A stretch of 42,094 bases of DNA from assembly GCF_013464485.1 (NCBI RefSeq), contig NZ_RAUX01000051.1, positions 1-42,094 on the forward strand, given 5' to 3'. Position 1 is the stretch's first letter. Each line of letters begins with the position of its first letter. Source of the DNA: Stenotrophomonas maltophilia (GTDB taxonomy: Bacteria > Pseudomonadota > Gammaproteobacteria > Xanthomonadales > Xanthomonadaceae). The notes under the pieces are model-generated. The model was not told the DNA's origin. It worked only from the letters and a program-made list of their open reading frames with translations, and did not search any database. A program made the position numbers and the translations under genes. This document shows, in pieces, positions 8,143 through 17,931 of the stretch.

Positions 8143-8874
8143 ATGAAACGACTGATCCTGCTCACCGCCTGCACCCTGGCGCTGGCCGCCTGCAGCAACC
8201 CCGAGGAAGAACGCAAGGCGCAGGAAGCCGCCGCGGCCGCCGTGCAGGCGCAGAAGGAGGCCAAGGCCGAGGACGTGGCCAAGCAGTACGACATGGCAGT
8301 GGCCGCGCAGGACTGGGAGCGCGCGCGCCTGCATGGTGCCTCGCTGCTGGACCAGTACAAGGACACCGCCGCCGCCGAGCGCATCGCCGCTGGCTTCGAC
8401 GAGGTCAAGGCCAAGGGCGATGCTGCGCGCGACCTGCGCCGCATGCAGGCGCTGTGGCAATACAACCAGATCCCGGTGGGCAGCAAGGGCAACCAGGTGT
8501 CGGCGCAGATCTACAGCAAGGAACGGGTGGACGTGGATGGCAGCGGCGCAAAGCCGGTGCAGCTGGTATTCCGCGATCATCCGGAGTGGAAGCGGCATGC
8601 CTATCTGGTGCTGCAGGCCGGCGACTTCCGCTGCCCGCAGTGCACGGTGAAGGTGACCGTGGACGATGGCAAACCGATCTCCATGGCGGCATGGCGGCCG
8701 AAGACCGACGAGGCGATTGCCATGTTCATCACCGACCAGAAGGCGCTGTGGAAGCTGGCGGCCAAGGGCAAGTCGATCAGCATCGAGTTCCCGGTCAAGG
8801 CCGGTGGCATGCGTACGGCCGTGTTCGAGACCGGTGGTGTGGATGCCAGCCGCATGCCGGCGTGGTGGCATTGA
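8143..8874 (+). CDS. Uncharacterised lipoprotein (243 aa)
   Basis: Unrecognised exported lipoprotein. It begins MKRLILLTACTLALAAC, a classic signal peptide with lipobox LAAC (Cys 17). An Ala/Glu/Lys-rich helical stretch (about 20-105) that may form a coiled coil follows, then a beta-rich C-terminal half with a CPQC pair. Ribosome site AAAGGA is eight bases or so before the ATG. The next gene starts 2 nt after its stop, so they share a transcript. Function cannot be given. Confidence 0.85.
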   Translation: MKRLILLTACTLALAACSNPEEERKAQEAAAAAVQAQKEAKAEDVAKQYDMAVAAQDWERARLHGASLLDQYKDTAAAERIAAGFDEVKAKGDAARDLRRMQALWQYNQIPVGSKGNQVSAQIYSKERVDVDGSGAKPVQLVFRDHPEWKRHAYLVLQAGDFRCPQCTVKVTVDDGKPISMAAWRPKTDEAIAMFITDQKALWKLAAKGKSISIEFPVKAGGMRTAVFETGGVDASRMPAWWH

Positions 8875-8876
8875 CC

Positions 8877-9491
8877 ATGGCTGCACCCGTGGCTGCGCCG
8901 GCACTGTCGACGATCCGCCACTGGGTGTTCGACATGGATGGCACGCTGACCGTATCGGTGCATGATTTCGCGCGGATCAAGCGCGAACTGGCGATTCCGC
9001 AGGAGGATGACATCCTCACCCACCTGGCCGGGTTGCCGGTCGCGGAGGCCAGTGCCAAGCATGCCTGGCTGCTGGCGCACGAGCGTGCGTTGGCCGCCGC
9101 TTCCCAGCCGGCGAAGGGCGCGGTGGCGCTGGTGCGCGCGCTGCAGGGCGCCGGCTGCCGTCTGGGCATCCTGACCCGCAACGTGCGCAGCCTGGCGCAG
9201 ATCACCCTGGAAGCGATCGGGCTGGGCGACGTATTTGCCGAAGACGACATCATTGGCCGCGACGAGGCCGAGCCGAAGCCTTCACCCGCCGGGCTGCAGT
9301 ACTTCCTGCGGCGCTGGCAGGTAGTCCCGTCGCAGGTGGTGATGGTGGGTGACTACCGCTTTGATCTGGAATGCGGTCGCGCGGCCGGCAGCCGCACGTT
9401 GCTGGTCAATGCCCCGGACAACCCCTGGCCGGACATGGCCTGTTGGCATCTGGCCGATTGCGGTGCGGTGCTGGCGCACTGGCGAGGCTAA
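8877..9491 (+). CDS. HAD-family hydrolase (phosphatase)
   Basis: Cytosolic phosphatase of the haloacid dehalogenase superfamily, 204 residues. Catalytic nucleophile motif VFDMDGTLT (D19 and acid/base D21), motif II LTRN, motif III lysine near EAEPKPSP, and motif IV VGDYRFDLECG are all visible, with a small helical cap between motifs I and II (phosphoglycolate phosphatase/beta-phosphoglucomutase type). The ATG at 8877 starts 2 nt after the lipoprotein stop, which points to translational coupling. The substrate cannot be told from sequence. Confidence 0.88.
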   Translation: MAAPVAAPALSTIRHWVFDMDGTLTVSVHDFARIKRELAIPQEDDILTHLAGLPVAEASAKHAWLLAHERALAAASQPAKGAVALVRALQGAGCRLGILTRNVRSLAQITLEAIGLGDVFAEDDIIGRDEAEPKPSPAGLQYFLRRWQVVPSQVVMVGDYRFDLECGRAAGSRTLLVNAPDNPWPDMACWHLADCGAVLAHWRG

Positions 9492-9802
9492 TGCGGCGCC
9501 CTCTACGCGTTGTGGCGCGAACCCGAGGACCGCGCCGGCGGTCCACTCTCGACTGTCATCACAGTGTATTGTGCGAGGCCGGCCGGATGCTCTTCGAATG
9601 ACCGGCACGGGGTGAAGTGGAGGCGGTTGGGGAACCGTCGCCGCTCATTGCCGCAGGCTGGACGATGCTGCGGAGAGCGTTGGGGGTGCCGGCGGGTGGG
9701 TCTTGCTGCGCTGGCGGTTGTGTTGGGTTGCACGTTGTACGTTGTGGCCCGCTGCCAGGGATGGGGCATGGGTGTCCTTTGCTCCATTTCTGGATTCCTT
9801 TC
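9492..9802. other. 311-nt gap before the membrane sulfatase gene
   Basis: No gene, RNA or SMAG element is evident. The reading frame of the downstream gene stays open through part of it (from 9617), but the residues encoded there are Cys/Gly/Pro-rich and not protein-like. Presumably it carries the promoter of the 9803 gene; I could not assign -35 and -10 boxes with confidence. Confidence 0.4.
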
Positions 9803-11773
9803 ATGCTCCGAGCTGTGCGGGTGTCGCTGTACCGGCGTCTGTGTCCGATCGCCGTCTTCTTCCTGTTTGGCCTGGTCACCCTGTCGTTGTCGCGACTGGG
9901 GCTGGCGCTGTGGCACGCTGCGCGGGTGAGTGCTGCTGACGGCTGGGCCACGGTGTTCCTGCAAGGGCTGCGGGTGGATGTGTCGACCCTGTGCCTGCTG
10001 TACGGTATCCCGGCGGTGCTGGCGCTGCTGTTGCCGCTGGAAGGACGCATGGGCCGCGCGTGGCGTCATCTGCTGCGATGGTGGCTGATCCTGGCCAGCG
10101 TGCTGCTGGTGTTCATGGAGCTGGCCACGCCCAGCTTCATGGCCGAGTACGGCCTGCGCCCCAATCGTATGTTCCTGGAGTATCTGATCTATCCCGAAGA
10201 AGTCGGGATGACGCTGCTTCGCGGCCATCTGATGGCCGTGGTGATCGAAGTTGCCGCGGTGATCGTGCTGTTGTGGGCACTGCTGCGCGGGTCGCGGCGT
10301 TGGGTCGACAACCCGATGGCCGCAGTCGAAGCCGGCTGGCTGTGGCGGCTGCCGTTGGCGTTCCTGGTGCTGCTGCTGGCGGCGCTGGGCGTGCGTTCCA
10401 GCCTGGGTCATCGGCCCTTGAACCCGGCACTGGTGGCGTTCTCGACCGACCCGACGATCAACGCCTTGCCGCTGAACTCCCTGTACACCGTCGGCCATGC
10501 CGCGCGGCAATTGGCAACCCGCAGCGAAACCTCACGCGTCTACGGTGACCTGCCGCTGGCCGAGGTGGTCAGCGAACTGCGTGCCAGCAGCGGCCTGCCG
10601 GCGTCGGCGTATGTCTCCGACGTATTGCCGAGCCTGGCACTGCGCCCGCCGCAGTACCACGGCAAGCCGCGCAATCTGGTGATCGTGCTGGAAGAAAGCC
10701 TGGGGGCGCAGTTCATCGGCAGTCTCGGCGGGCGGCCGCTGTCGCCCAATTACGACCGCCTGAGTAGACAGGGCTGGGCGTTCGAGCGTCTGTATGCGAC
10801 CGGCACGCGTTCGGTACGCGGCATCGAGGCGATACTGACCGGGTTCCCGCCGACTCCGGCCGAATCGGTGGTCAAGCTGCCTGCCAGCCGCCAGCGCTTC
10901 TTCACCCTGGCCGATGTACTCGGACGGCATGGCTATGACACCGGCTTCTATTACGGTGGCGAGAGTCACTTCGACAACATGCGCGAGTTCTTCCTCGCCA
11001 ATGGCTTCACCCGCATCGTGGACCGCAAGGATTACCGTAAGCCGGCCTTCGTCGGCTCATGGGGTGTGTCTGACGAAGACCTGTTTGGCCGCGCCGACCA
11101 GCAGTTCCGGCAACTGAAAGCAGAGGGCAAGCCGTTCTTCGGCCTGGTGTTCACCTCCAGCAACCATGATCCGTTCGAGTTCCCGGACGGCCGCATCGAC
11201 CTGTACGAGCAGCCGAAACAGACCCGCGACAACGCCGCCAAGTACGCCGACTATGCGCTGGGCGAGTTCTTCCGCAAGGCGATGGCCTCGCCGTACTGGG
11301 AGGACACCGTGTTCCTGGTGGTGGCCGACCATGATTCGCGGGTGTTCGGCAAGAACATGGTGCCGATCGGCAACTTTCATATTCCCGGGTTGATTCTCGG
11401 TGGCGGCATCGAGGCGCGCCGCGATAGCCGCATCATCAGCCAGATCGATCTGCCGCCGACGTTGCTGTCGCTGCTGGGTATTGCCGATCCCACCCCGACG
11501 GTGGGACAGGACCTGACCGACCTGCAACGGCTGCAGCCGGGGCGCGCGCTGATGCAGTACGACCGCAATCTGGCGTGGATGGAGGGCAACGATGTGGCCA
11601 TCCTGCAGCCGGACAAGCCAGCGCAGGGCTTCCGCTACGACCCGGCCAGCGACCAGCTGCAGCCGCAGCCGTTGCGGCCCGAACTGGCGCGGCGCGCACA
11701 TGCCTACGCGATGTGGGGCACGCTGGCCTACGAAAAAGAGCTGTACCGCTTGCCGGAGAAGGCCAAGCCTTGA
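9803..11773 (+). CDS. LTA synthase family membrane sulfatase (phosphoglycerol transferase-like)
   Basis: Membrane enzyme of the LtaS/alkaline phosphatase superfamily, which moves phosphoglycerol or phosphoethanolamine groups onto envelope polymers. With ATG 9803 it is 656 residues: about five membrane helices in the first 220 residues, then a periplasmic catalytic domain. Catalytic positions by family pattern: metal ligand E297 in VIVLEES, nucleophile T335 in ATGTRSVRG, and D509-H510 in VVADHDSR. Other family signatures are FYYGGESHFDN and SSNHDPFEF. Gram-negatives lack lipoteichoic acid, so a role in modifying periplasmic glucans or another polymer (as with OpgB) is an inference. The longer frame from 9617 has no protein-like lead. 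Confidence 0.85.
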   Translation: MLRAVRVSLYRRLCPIAVFFLFGLVTLSLSRLGLALWHAARVSAADGWATVFLQGLRVDVSTLCLLYGIPAVLALLLPLEGRMGRAWRHLLRWWLILASVLLVFMELATPSFMAEYGLRPNRMFLEYLIYPEEVGMTLLRGHLMAVVIEVAAVIVLLWALLRGSRRWVDNPMAAVEAGWLWRLPLAFLVLLLAALGVRSSLGHRPLNPALVAFSTDPTINALPLNSLYTVGHAARQLATRSETSRVYGDLPLAEVVSELRASSGLPASAYVSDVLPSLALRPPQYHGKPRNLVIVLEESLGAQFIGSLGGRPLSPNYDRLSRQGWAFERLYATGTRSVRGIEAILTGFPPTPAESVVKLPASRQRFFTLADVLGRHGYDTGFYYGGESHFDNMREFFLANGFTRIVDRKDYRKPAFVGSWGVSDEDLFGRADQQFRQLKAEGKPFFGLVFTSSNHDPFEFPDGRIDLYEQPKQTRDNAAKYADYALGEFFRKAMASPYWEDTVFLVVADHDSRVFGKNMVPIGNFHIPGLILGGGIEARRDSRIISQIDLPPTLLSLLGIADPTPTVGQDLTDLQRLQPGRALMQYDRNLAWMEGNDVAILQPDKPAQGFRYDPASDQLQPQPLRPELARRAHAYAMWGTLAYEKELYRLPEKAKP

Positions 11774-11793
11774 GTTGGACGGGCAGGGAGCGG

Positions 11794-11836
11794 TGCCGGC
11801 CGTCGGCCGGCAGCGTCGACCAAGGTCGACACCTAC
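11794..11836. repeat. SMAG-like palindrome pair
   Basis: tgccggccgtcggccggca (11794-11812, lacking a GTAG head), then gtcgaccaaggtcgac followed by acctac (11815-11836), a GTAG-headed element on the minus strand. The second shares its stem with 34825-34844. Confidence 0.75.
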
Positions 11837-11875
11837 CAGAAGCATTCCCACCAGAAGCATTCCCAATAGCGCATC

Positions 11876-11930
11876 GGGTGAGAAGCCCCCTTGTTGTTCA
11901 AGGGGGCGCGCCGAAGGCGCGGGGATAAGG
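11876..11930 (-). repeat. Dispersed palindromic repeat, intergenic copy
   Basis: On the minus strand it reads ccttatccccgcgcc, ttcggcgcg, cccccttgaacaacaaggggg and ends ctcaccc. Two hairpins are visible: cgcgcc/ggcgcg and cccccttg/caaggggg. A near-identical 55-nt copy is inside mreC at 15253-15307 on the plus strand. It lies between the convergent sulfatase and kinase genes and could act as a terminator there. Confidence 0.8.
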
Positions 11931-11951
11931 TGAAAAGCGCGGGCAGTTCGT

Positions 11952-12890
11952 TTACGCGCTCAGCGCGTAACCGAACTGCTGCTTGAACTGCTCGTTGAAC
12001 TCATCGAAGGTGAAGCGCTGGTTCTGGGTGCCCGGGTGCTCGACCTTCAGTGCGCCCATCAGGTTGCCCATGCGGCCGATGGTCAGCCAGTCGTAGCCCT
12101 TCTGGATGCCGTAGATCAGGCCGGCGCGGAAAGCGTCGCCACAGCCGGTCGGGTCCACCACGCGGCGCTCGTGCGCCGGCGGGATGTCGTAGCTCTTTTC
12201 CGGGGTGTGGATGACCGCGCCCTTCGGGCCGCGGGTGGTGATGTAAGCCTTGACCCGGCTGACGATCTCCTTCTCGTCCCAGCCAGTGCGCTCCTGCAGC
12301 AGGTTCGACTCGTAGTCGTTGACCACCACGTAATCGGCCTGGTCGATGAAGGCGCGCAGCTCCGGGCCGTTGAACAGCGGCATGGCCTGGCCCGGGTCGA
12401 AGATGAACGGAATGCCGTCTTCGTGGAATTCCTGCGCGTTCTGGATCATGCCCTCGCGCCCGTCCGGGCCGACCAGGCCCAGGGTCACGCCCGGCACGCC
12501 GCGCACGTGGTTCTCGTAGGAGCGCATCATCGCGCCCGGGTGGAAGGCGGTGATCTGGTTGTTGTCGTGGTCGGTGGTGATGAACGCCTGCGGGGTGAAC
12601 AGCTCGTCGATCACGCGCACACGCGACAGGTCGATGCCCAGGCCTTCGAAGTACTCGCGGTACGGGCCGAAATCCGAACCCACGGTGCCCATCGGGATCG
12701 GCTGGCCGCCCAGCAGGTGCAGGTTGTAGGCGATGTTGCCGGCGCAGCCGCCGAACTCGCGGCGCATGCGCGGCACCAGGAACGACACGTTCAGGATGTG
12801 CACCTTGTCCGGCAGGATGTGATTCTTGAACTGGTCCGGGAACACCATGATGGTGTCGAAGGCAAGAGAACCACAGATCAGAGCGGACAT
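11952..12890 (-). CDS. PfkB-family kinase, adenosine kinase-like
   Basis: ATP-dependent sugar or nucleoside kinase of the ribokinase fold, 312 residues, cytosolic. The C-terminal signature DPTGCGDAFRAG with the catalytic Asp is present, and the N-terminal part has the FGGCAGNIAYNLHLLGG segment seen in adenosine kinases and related carbohydrate kinases. Xanthomonad homologues are usually labelled adenosine kinase or carbohydrate kinase; the substrate is not shown by the sequence. It is transcribed towards the sulfatase gene and away from mreB. Confidence 0.88.
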   Translation of the reverse strand: MSALICGSLAFDTIMVFPDQFKNHILPDKVHILNVSFLVPRMRREFGGCAGNIAYNLHLLGGQPIPMGTVGSDFGPYREYFEGLGIDLSRVRVIDELFTPQAFITTDHDNNQITAFHPGAMMRSYENHVRGVPGVTLGLVGPDGREGMIQNAQEFHEDGIPFIFDPGQAMPLFNGPELRAFIDQADYVVVNDYESNLLQERTGWDEKEIVSRVKAYITTRGPKGAVIHTPEKSYDIPPAHERRVVDPTGCGDAFRAGLIYGIQKGYDWLTIGRMGNLMGALKVEHPGTQNQRFTFDEFNEQFKQQFGYALSA

Positions 12891-14220
<1,330 letters not shown>

Positions 14221-14341
14221 GCCGTCCCGGCCGTTCCTGCCCGCCGCGCCCTTCCGGGGTGCGGCCCGTCGTGATGGCGGGCCGGCACCGGCGGGGCGCC
14301 CGCGTGTTTCCCTTCCGCCTTCTGCCAGTTGAATCGTTGCC

Positions 14342-15370
14342 GTGCCGCCCTACGCCGGTCCTCCCGTTGCCTCCCGATCCGGTGATGCCGCCAGCCCCCT
14401 GCGGTTGCTGGCCTACCTCGCATTGGCCATCACCCTGATCGTCCTTGACGACCAGGCCGGCTGGCTGGCGCGCCTGCGCGAGCAGGCCAACAGCCTGGTG
14501 CAGCCGGTATGGGCACTGGCCGGCCTGCCCGGCAAGCTCGGCAACCAGGTCAAGGATTCCGCGGCCAGCCATACCCAGCTGGTCACCGAGAACCGCGAAC
14601 TGCGCAACCAGCTGCTGCTGGCCAACGCGCGCCTGACCCGCCTGCAGACTGCCGCGCTGGACAATGCCCAGCTGCGCGAACTGCTGAACGTGGCCGAGCG
14701 CAGTGGCCTGGACGTGCAGCTGGCGCCGATCCTGGATATCGACCTGGACCCGGTGAAGCAGCGCCTGGTGCTCGACGCCGGCAGCCGCGAAGGCGTGCAT
14801 GTCGGCCAGGCGGTGATCGACGCCGGTGGCCTGATGGGGCAGGTGATCAGCGTCACCGGCGGTACCTCCACCGTGCTGCTGCTGACCGACCCCGATCACG
14901 CGGTGCCGGTCACCGTGGCCCGCAACGGTGTGCGGCTGATCGTCTACGGCCGCGGTGACACGCTGGAACTGCGCGACATCCCGCTCAGCGCCGGCGTGGA
15001 AGTGGGCGATGAGATCGTTACCTCCGGCCTCGGCGGCCGCTTCCCGGCCGGCTTCCCGGTTGGCACCATCACCGGCCTGCGCCCGGACGACACCCATGCC
15101 TTCCTGGTCGGCGAACTGAAGCCGGCCGCCCAGCTGGACCGCGGCCGCGACGTACTGCTGCTGCGCCCGGGTGCGGCAATTCGCTTGCCTGCGGCCAGCG
15201 AATTGCTTCAGCCAAGCTTGCCTTCGGCAAACCAGGCTGCCGGGGGGGCCTCCCTTACCCCCGCGCCGTTGGCGCGCCCCCTTGAACAACAAGGGGGCTC
15301 TGCACCCGCCGGGTCCTCGGTAGTGCCGGCCGCTGGCCGGCAACCGACCACGCCGGAGGCCCAGCGATGA
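14342..15370 (+). CDS. mreC: Rod shape-determining protein MreC with repeat-derived C-terminal tail
   Basis: Bitopic inner-membrane protein whose periplasmic part activates PBP2 and scaffolds the elongasome. It starts with GTG at 14342. One membrane helix (about 22-38), a coiled coil (about 70-115, TENRELRNQLLLANARLTRL) and the two-barrel MreC core (about 120-278) follow. The core ends near RDVLLLRPGAA. The last 63 residues or so (Pro/Ala/Gly/Gln-rich) are encoded by palindromic repeat DNA: an inverted repeat (15176-15206), a dispersed element also found at 11876-11930, and a SMAG element (15320-15342). The stop overlaps the mreD start (ATGA). Confidence 0.95.
   Translation: MPPYAGPPVASRSGDAASPLRLLAYLALAITLIVLDDQAGWLARLREQANSLVQPVWALAGLPGKLGNQVKDSAASHTQLVTENRELRNQLLLANARLTRLQTAALDNAQLRELLNVAERSGLDVQLAPILDIDLDPVKQRLVLDAGSREGVHVGQAVIDAGGLMGQVISVTGGTSTVLLLTDPDHAVPVTVARNGVRLIVYGRGDTLELRDIPLSAGVEVGDEIVTSGLGGRFPAGFPVGTITGLRPDDTHAFLVGELKPAAQLDRGRDVLLLRPGAAIRLPAASELLQPSLPSANQAAGGASLTPAPLARPLEQQGGSAPAGSSVVPAAGRQPTTPEAQR
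15176..15206. repeat. Inverted repeat inside mreC
   Basis: gcaattcgct (15176-15185) and agcgaattgc (15197-15206) are perfect 10-bp arms around an 11-nt spacer. It marks the point where the conserved MreC core ends and the repeat-derived tail begins. Confidence 0.7.
15253..15342 (+). repeat. Dispersed palindromic repeat plus SMAG element inside mreC
   Basis: 15253-15307 matches, with a handful of differences, the intergenic repeat at 11876-11930 (shared core cccccttgaacaacaaggg). A GTAG-headed SMAG element (15320-15342) follows 12 nt later. Both are translated as part of MreC and keep its frame open. Confidence 0.85.
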
Positions 15371-15852
15371 GCCGCCTTCGCGACAACCCGTGGGTGCTGC
15401 CGGCCAGCCTGGTGGTGGCCCTGCTGCTGGGCCTGCTGCCGTTGCCGGCGCTGCTGCAGCCGTTGCGCCCGTATTGGCTGGCGCTGGTACTGGCGTACTG
15501 GGTGATTGAAGCGCCCGAGCGCGTTGGTCTCGGCATCGCTTTCGCCAGTGGTGTGGTGGCCGACCTTCTGTATGGCGGCGTACTCGGCGAACAGGCGCTG
15601 CGGCTGGTGATGCTGGCCTTCATCCTGCAGCGGTTCCGCGCCCGCATCCGCTTCTTCCCGATGTCGCAGCAGATGCTGGCCATCGGCGGCCTGCTGTTCA
15701 ACGATCGCATCGTCAGCGCGCTGGTCCACATCGTGGTGGATGAGCCGACCCTGCCGTGGTCGTACTGGTGGGCGCCGCTGCTGGGCATGGGCCTGTGGCC
15801 ACTGGTGTTCGTGCTGCTGGACGCAGTGCGCTTCGGCAAGCGCGGGCGCTGA
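15367..15852 (+). CDS. mreD: Rod shape-determining protein MreD
   Basis: Small polytopic inner-membrane protein of the elongasome, 161 residues, about five membrane helices (for example PASLVVALLLGLLPLPALL and AFASGVVADLLYGGVLGE). The GVVADLLYGGVLGEQALRL segment is the recognisable MreD core. The start ATG overlaps the mreC stop, and mrdA begins 3 nt after its stop, so the genes are translationally coupled. Confidence 0.93.
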   Translation: MSRLRDNPWVLPASLVVALLLGLLPLPALLQPLRPYWLALVLAYWVIEAPERVGLGIAFASGVVADLLYGGVLGEQALRLVMLAFILQRFRARIRFFPMSQQMLAIGGLLFNDRIVSALVHIVVDEPTLPWSYWWAPLLGMGLWPLVFVLLDAVRFGKRGR

Positions 15853-15855
15853 TCG

Positions 15856-17931
15856 ATGATCCCGCGCCGCCAGGTCAAGAACCCGCATGCCGAAGCCGAA
15901 CAGTTCCGCCGCCGTGCGGCACTGGGCTTCCTGGGCGTGCTGGTCTGCCTGCTGGGCCTGGGGGGTTGGTACTTCAAGCTGCAGGTGCTTGACCACGACG
16001 TCTACGCCACGCGCTCGGAAGCCAACCGCATCAAGCCGCGGCCGGTGGTGCCCGGGCGCGGCATGATCTACGACCGCAACGGGCGCCTGCTGGCCGAGAA
16101 CGTGCCAGCGTTCCGCCTGGACGTGACCCCGGACAAGGTCAAGGACATGGATGCCACCCTGGAAGGGCTGGCGAAGATCATCAGCATCAGCCCGGAAGAG
16201 CTGGAAGCGTTCAACAAGTCGCGCAAGGCGCGCCGCAAGTTCCTGCCGGTCACGCTGAAGCTGCGCATGAGCGACGAAGAGATGGCGCGCTTCGCCGTCG
16301 ACCGTTGGCGCTTCCCCGGCGTCGAGCTTGAGCCTTACCTGACCCGGCGTTATCCCTACGGCGACCTGTTCGCGCACATCATCGGCTACGTCGGTCGCGT
16401 CGACGACAAGGATCTGGAGATCCTCGGCGAAGGCAATGCCGCGCTGACCCACATCGGCAAGTCCGGTCTGGAGCGTTATTACGAGCAGCAACTGCGCGGC
16501 AAGGTCGGCTATGAACAGGTCGAGACCAACGTGCAGGGCCGTGCCATCCGAACCATCGGCCGGGTGGCCGCGCAGTCCGGTGCCGATCTGCGGCTGTCGA
16601 TCGACGCCGACCTGCAGCGCGCGATGGTGGCTGCATTCGGCGACCAGGAAGGCTCGGCAGTGGCGATGGACCCGCGTACCGGCGAGGTGCTGGCGATGGT
16701 CAGCCTGCCGTCCTACGACCCCAACCTGTTCGTCAACGGCATTTCCCATGCCGACTTCAAAGCGCTGAACGAGAACCCGTCGCGGCCGCAGTTCAACCGC
16801 CTGGTGCTCGGTGGCGTTGCCCCCGGTTCCACGCTGAAGCCGCTGATCGGCCTGGCCGGCCTGGACTCGGGCGTGCGACGCCCGGAAGACAAGGTGCTGT
16901 CCACCGGCATGTTCTACCTGCCCGGCACCAGCCGTGGCTGGGGTGATGCGCATCGCGGCGGCCACGGCTGGACCGACCTGCGCAAGTCCATCGCCGAGTC
17001 GGTCAACACCTACTACTACAAGCTGGCGCTGGACCTGGGCATCGAGCGCTTCGACCATTACATGGAGTACTACGGCTTCGGCCAGCCGACCGGCATCGAC
17101 CTCACGGGCGAGATCGGCGGCATCCTGCCGTCGCCTGCGTACAAGCGGAAGAGCCGCAAGGAAGCCTGGTACCCCGGCGACACGGTCAACATCAGCATCG
17201 GCCAGGGCGACTGGAAGGTCACCCCGCTGCAGCTGGCGCGTGGCGTCAGCGGACTGGCCGATGGCCAGCTGCGCACGCCGCACCTGGTGATCCAGCAACG
17301 CGACGGCTTCGACAGCGACTGGACGGCAACGCCGCCTGGAGCGAGCAAGCCGGTCAGCCCCAACCCCAACAACGTGCAGGCGGTGCGCGAGGGCATGATG
17401 GCCACCATGCGGCCCGGCGGCAGTGGTTGGCGCGTCGCAGTGGGTGCACCGTACGTGATGGCCGGCAAGACCGGCACCGCACAGGTCATCAGCCGCAAGG
17501 GCACCGCTGCAGTGAACCCGAAGAGCCTGCCGATGCACCTGCGCCACCGTGCGCTGTTCGTGGGTTTCGCGCCTGTCGAGAACCCGGTGATCGCGATCGC
17601 GGTGGCGGTGGAGGGCGGTGGCTATGGTGGTTCGGCCGCCGCGCCGATCGCACGCAAGGTGTTCGATGCCTACCTGCTGGGCAAGATGCCCGAAGGCATG
17701 CAGCCGCTGGACAGCGAGCGCGGCACCACCGCCATCGGCGCCACCGCATTCGACAACGAAGACGCTGGCGCGCGGCAGGCTGGTGACCTGGCTGCCGCGC
17801 AGCTGGGTGAGCACGCGGTGCAGGTAGGTGTACCCACGCCGGGACCGGCACCCGCGCCGCAGCCGGGCACGCAGGCTGCTGCTGTATTGCCGGCCACACC
17901 ACGCCCAACGGTTGCGGAGCCCACGCGATGA
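15856..17931 (+). CDS. mrdA: Penicillin-binding protein 2 (peptidoglycan DD-transpeptidase)
   Basis: Class B transpeptidase that cross-links new wall during elongation, paired with RodA. 691 residues: an N-terminal membrane helix (about 20-40), the pedestal domain with the PGRGMIYDRNGRLLAEN signature, and the transpeptidase domain. Active-site motifs: S325-x-x-K328 in PGSTLKPL, S382-V-N and K538-T-G in GKTGTAQV. A tail of about 60 residues after the transpeptidase fold is rich in Ala, Pro and Gln and is longer than in E. coli PBP2 (633 residues). The stop overlaps the rodA start (ATGA). Confidence 0.97.
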   Translation: MIPRRQVKNPHAEAEQFRRRAALGFLGVLVCLLGLGGWYFKLQVLDHDVYATRSEANRIKPRPVVPGRGMIYDRNGRLLAENVPAFRLDVTPDKVKDMDATLEGLAKIISISPEELEAFNKSRKARRKFLPVTLKLRMSDEEMARFAVDRWRFPGVELEPYLTRRYPYGDLFAHIIGYVGRVDDKDLEILGEGNAALTHIGKSGLERYYEQQLRGKVGYEQVETNVQGRAIRTIGRVAAQSGADLRLSIDADLQRAMVAAFGDQEGSAVAMDPRTGEVLAMVSLPSYDPNLFVNGISHADFKALNENPSRPQFNRLVLGGVAPGSTLKPLIGLAGLDSGVRRPEDKVLSTGMFYLPGTSRGWGDAHRGGHGWTDLRKSIAESVNTYYYKLALDLGIERFDHYMEYYGFGQPTGIDLTGEIGGILPSPAYKRKSRKEAWYPGDTVNISIGQGDWKVTPLQLARGVSGLADGQLRTPHLVIQQRDGFDSDWTATPPGASKPVSPNPNNVQAVREGMMATMRPGGSGWRVAVGAPYVMAGKTGTAQVISRKGTAAVNPKSLPMHLRHRALFVGFAPVENPVIAIAVAVEGGGYGGSAAAPIARKVFDAYLLGKMPEGMQPLDSERGTTAIGATAFDNEDAGARQAGDLAAAQLGEHAVQVGVPTPGPAPAPQPGTQAAAVLPATPRPTVAEPTR

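Noticed and set aside
15208-17814. Long leftward open frame (868 codons) opposite mreC-mreD-mrdA
   Set aside because: Antisense to three well-supported genes; its residues are His/Gln/Arg-rich with no domain, as expected from the mirror frame of GC-rich coding DNA.
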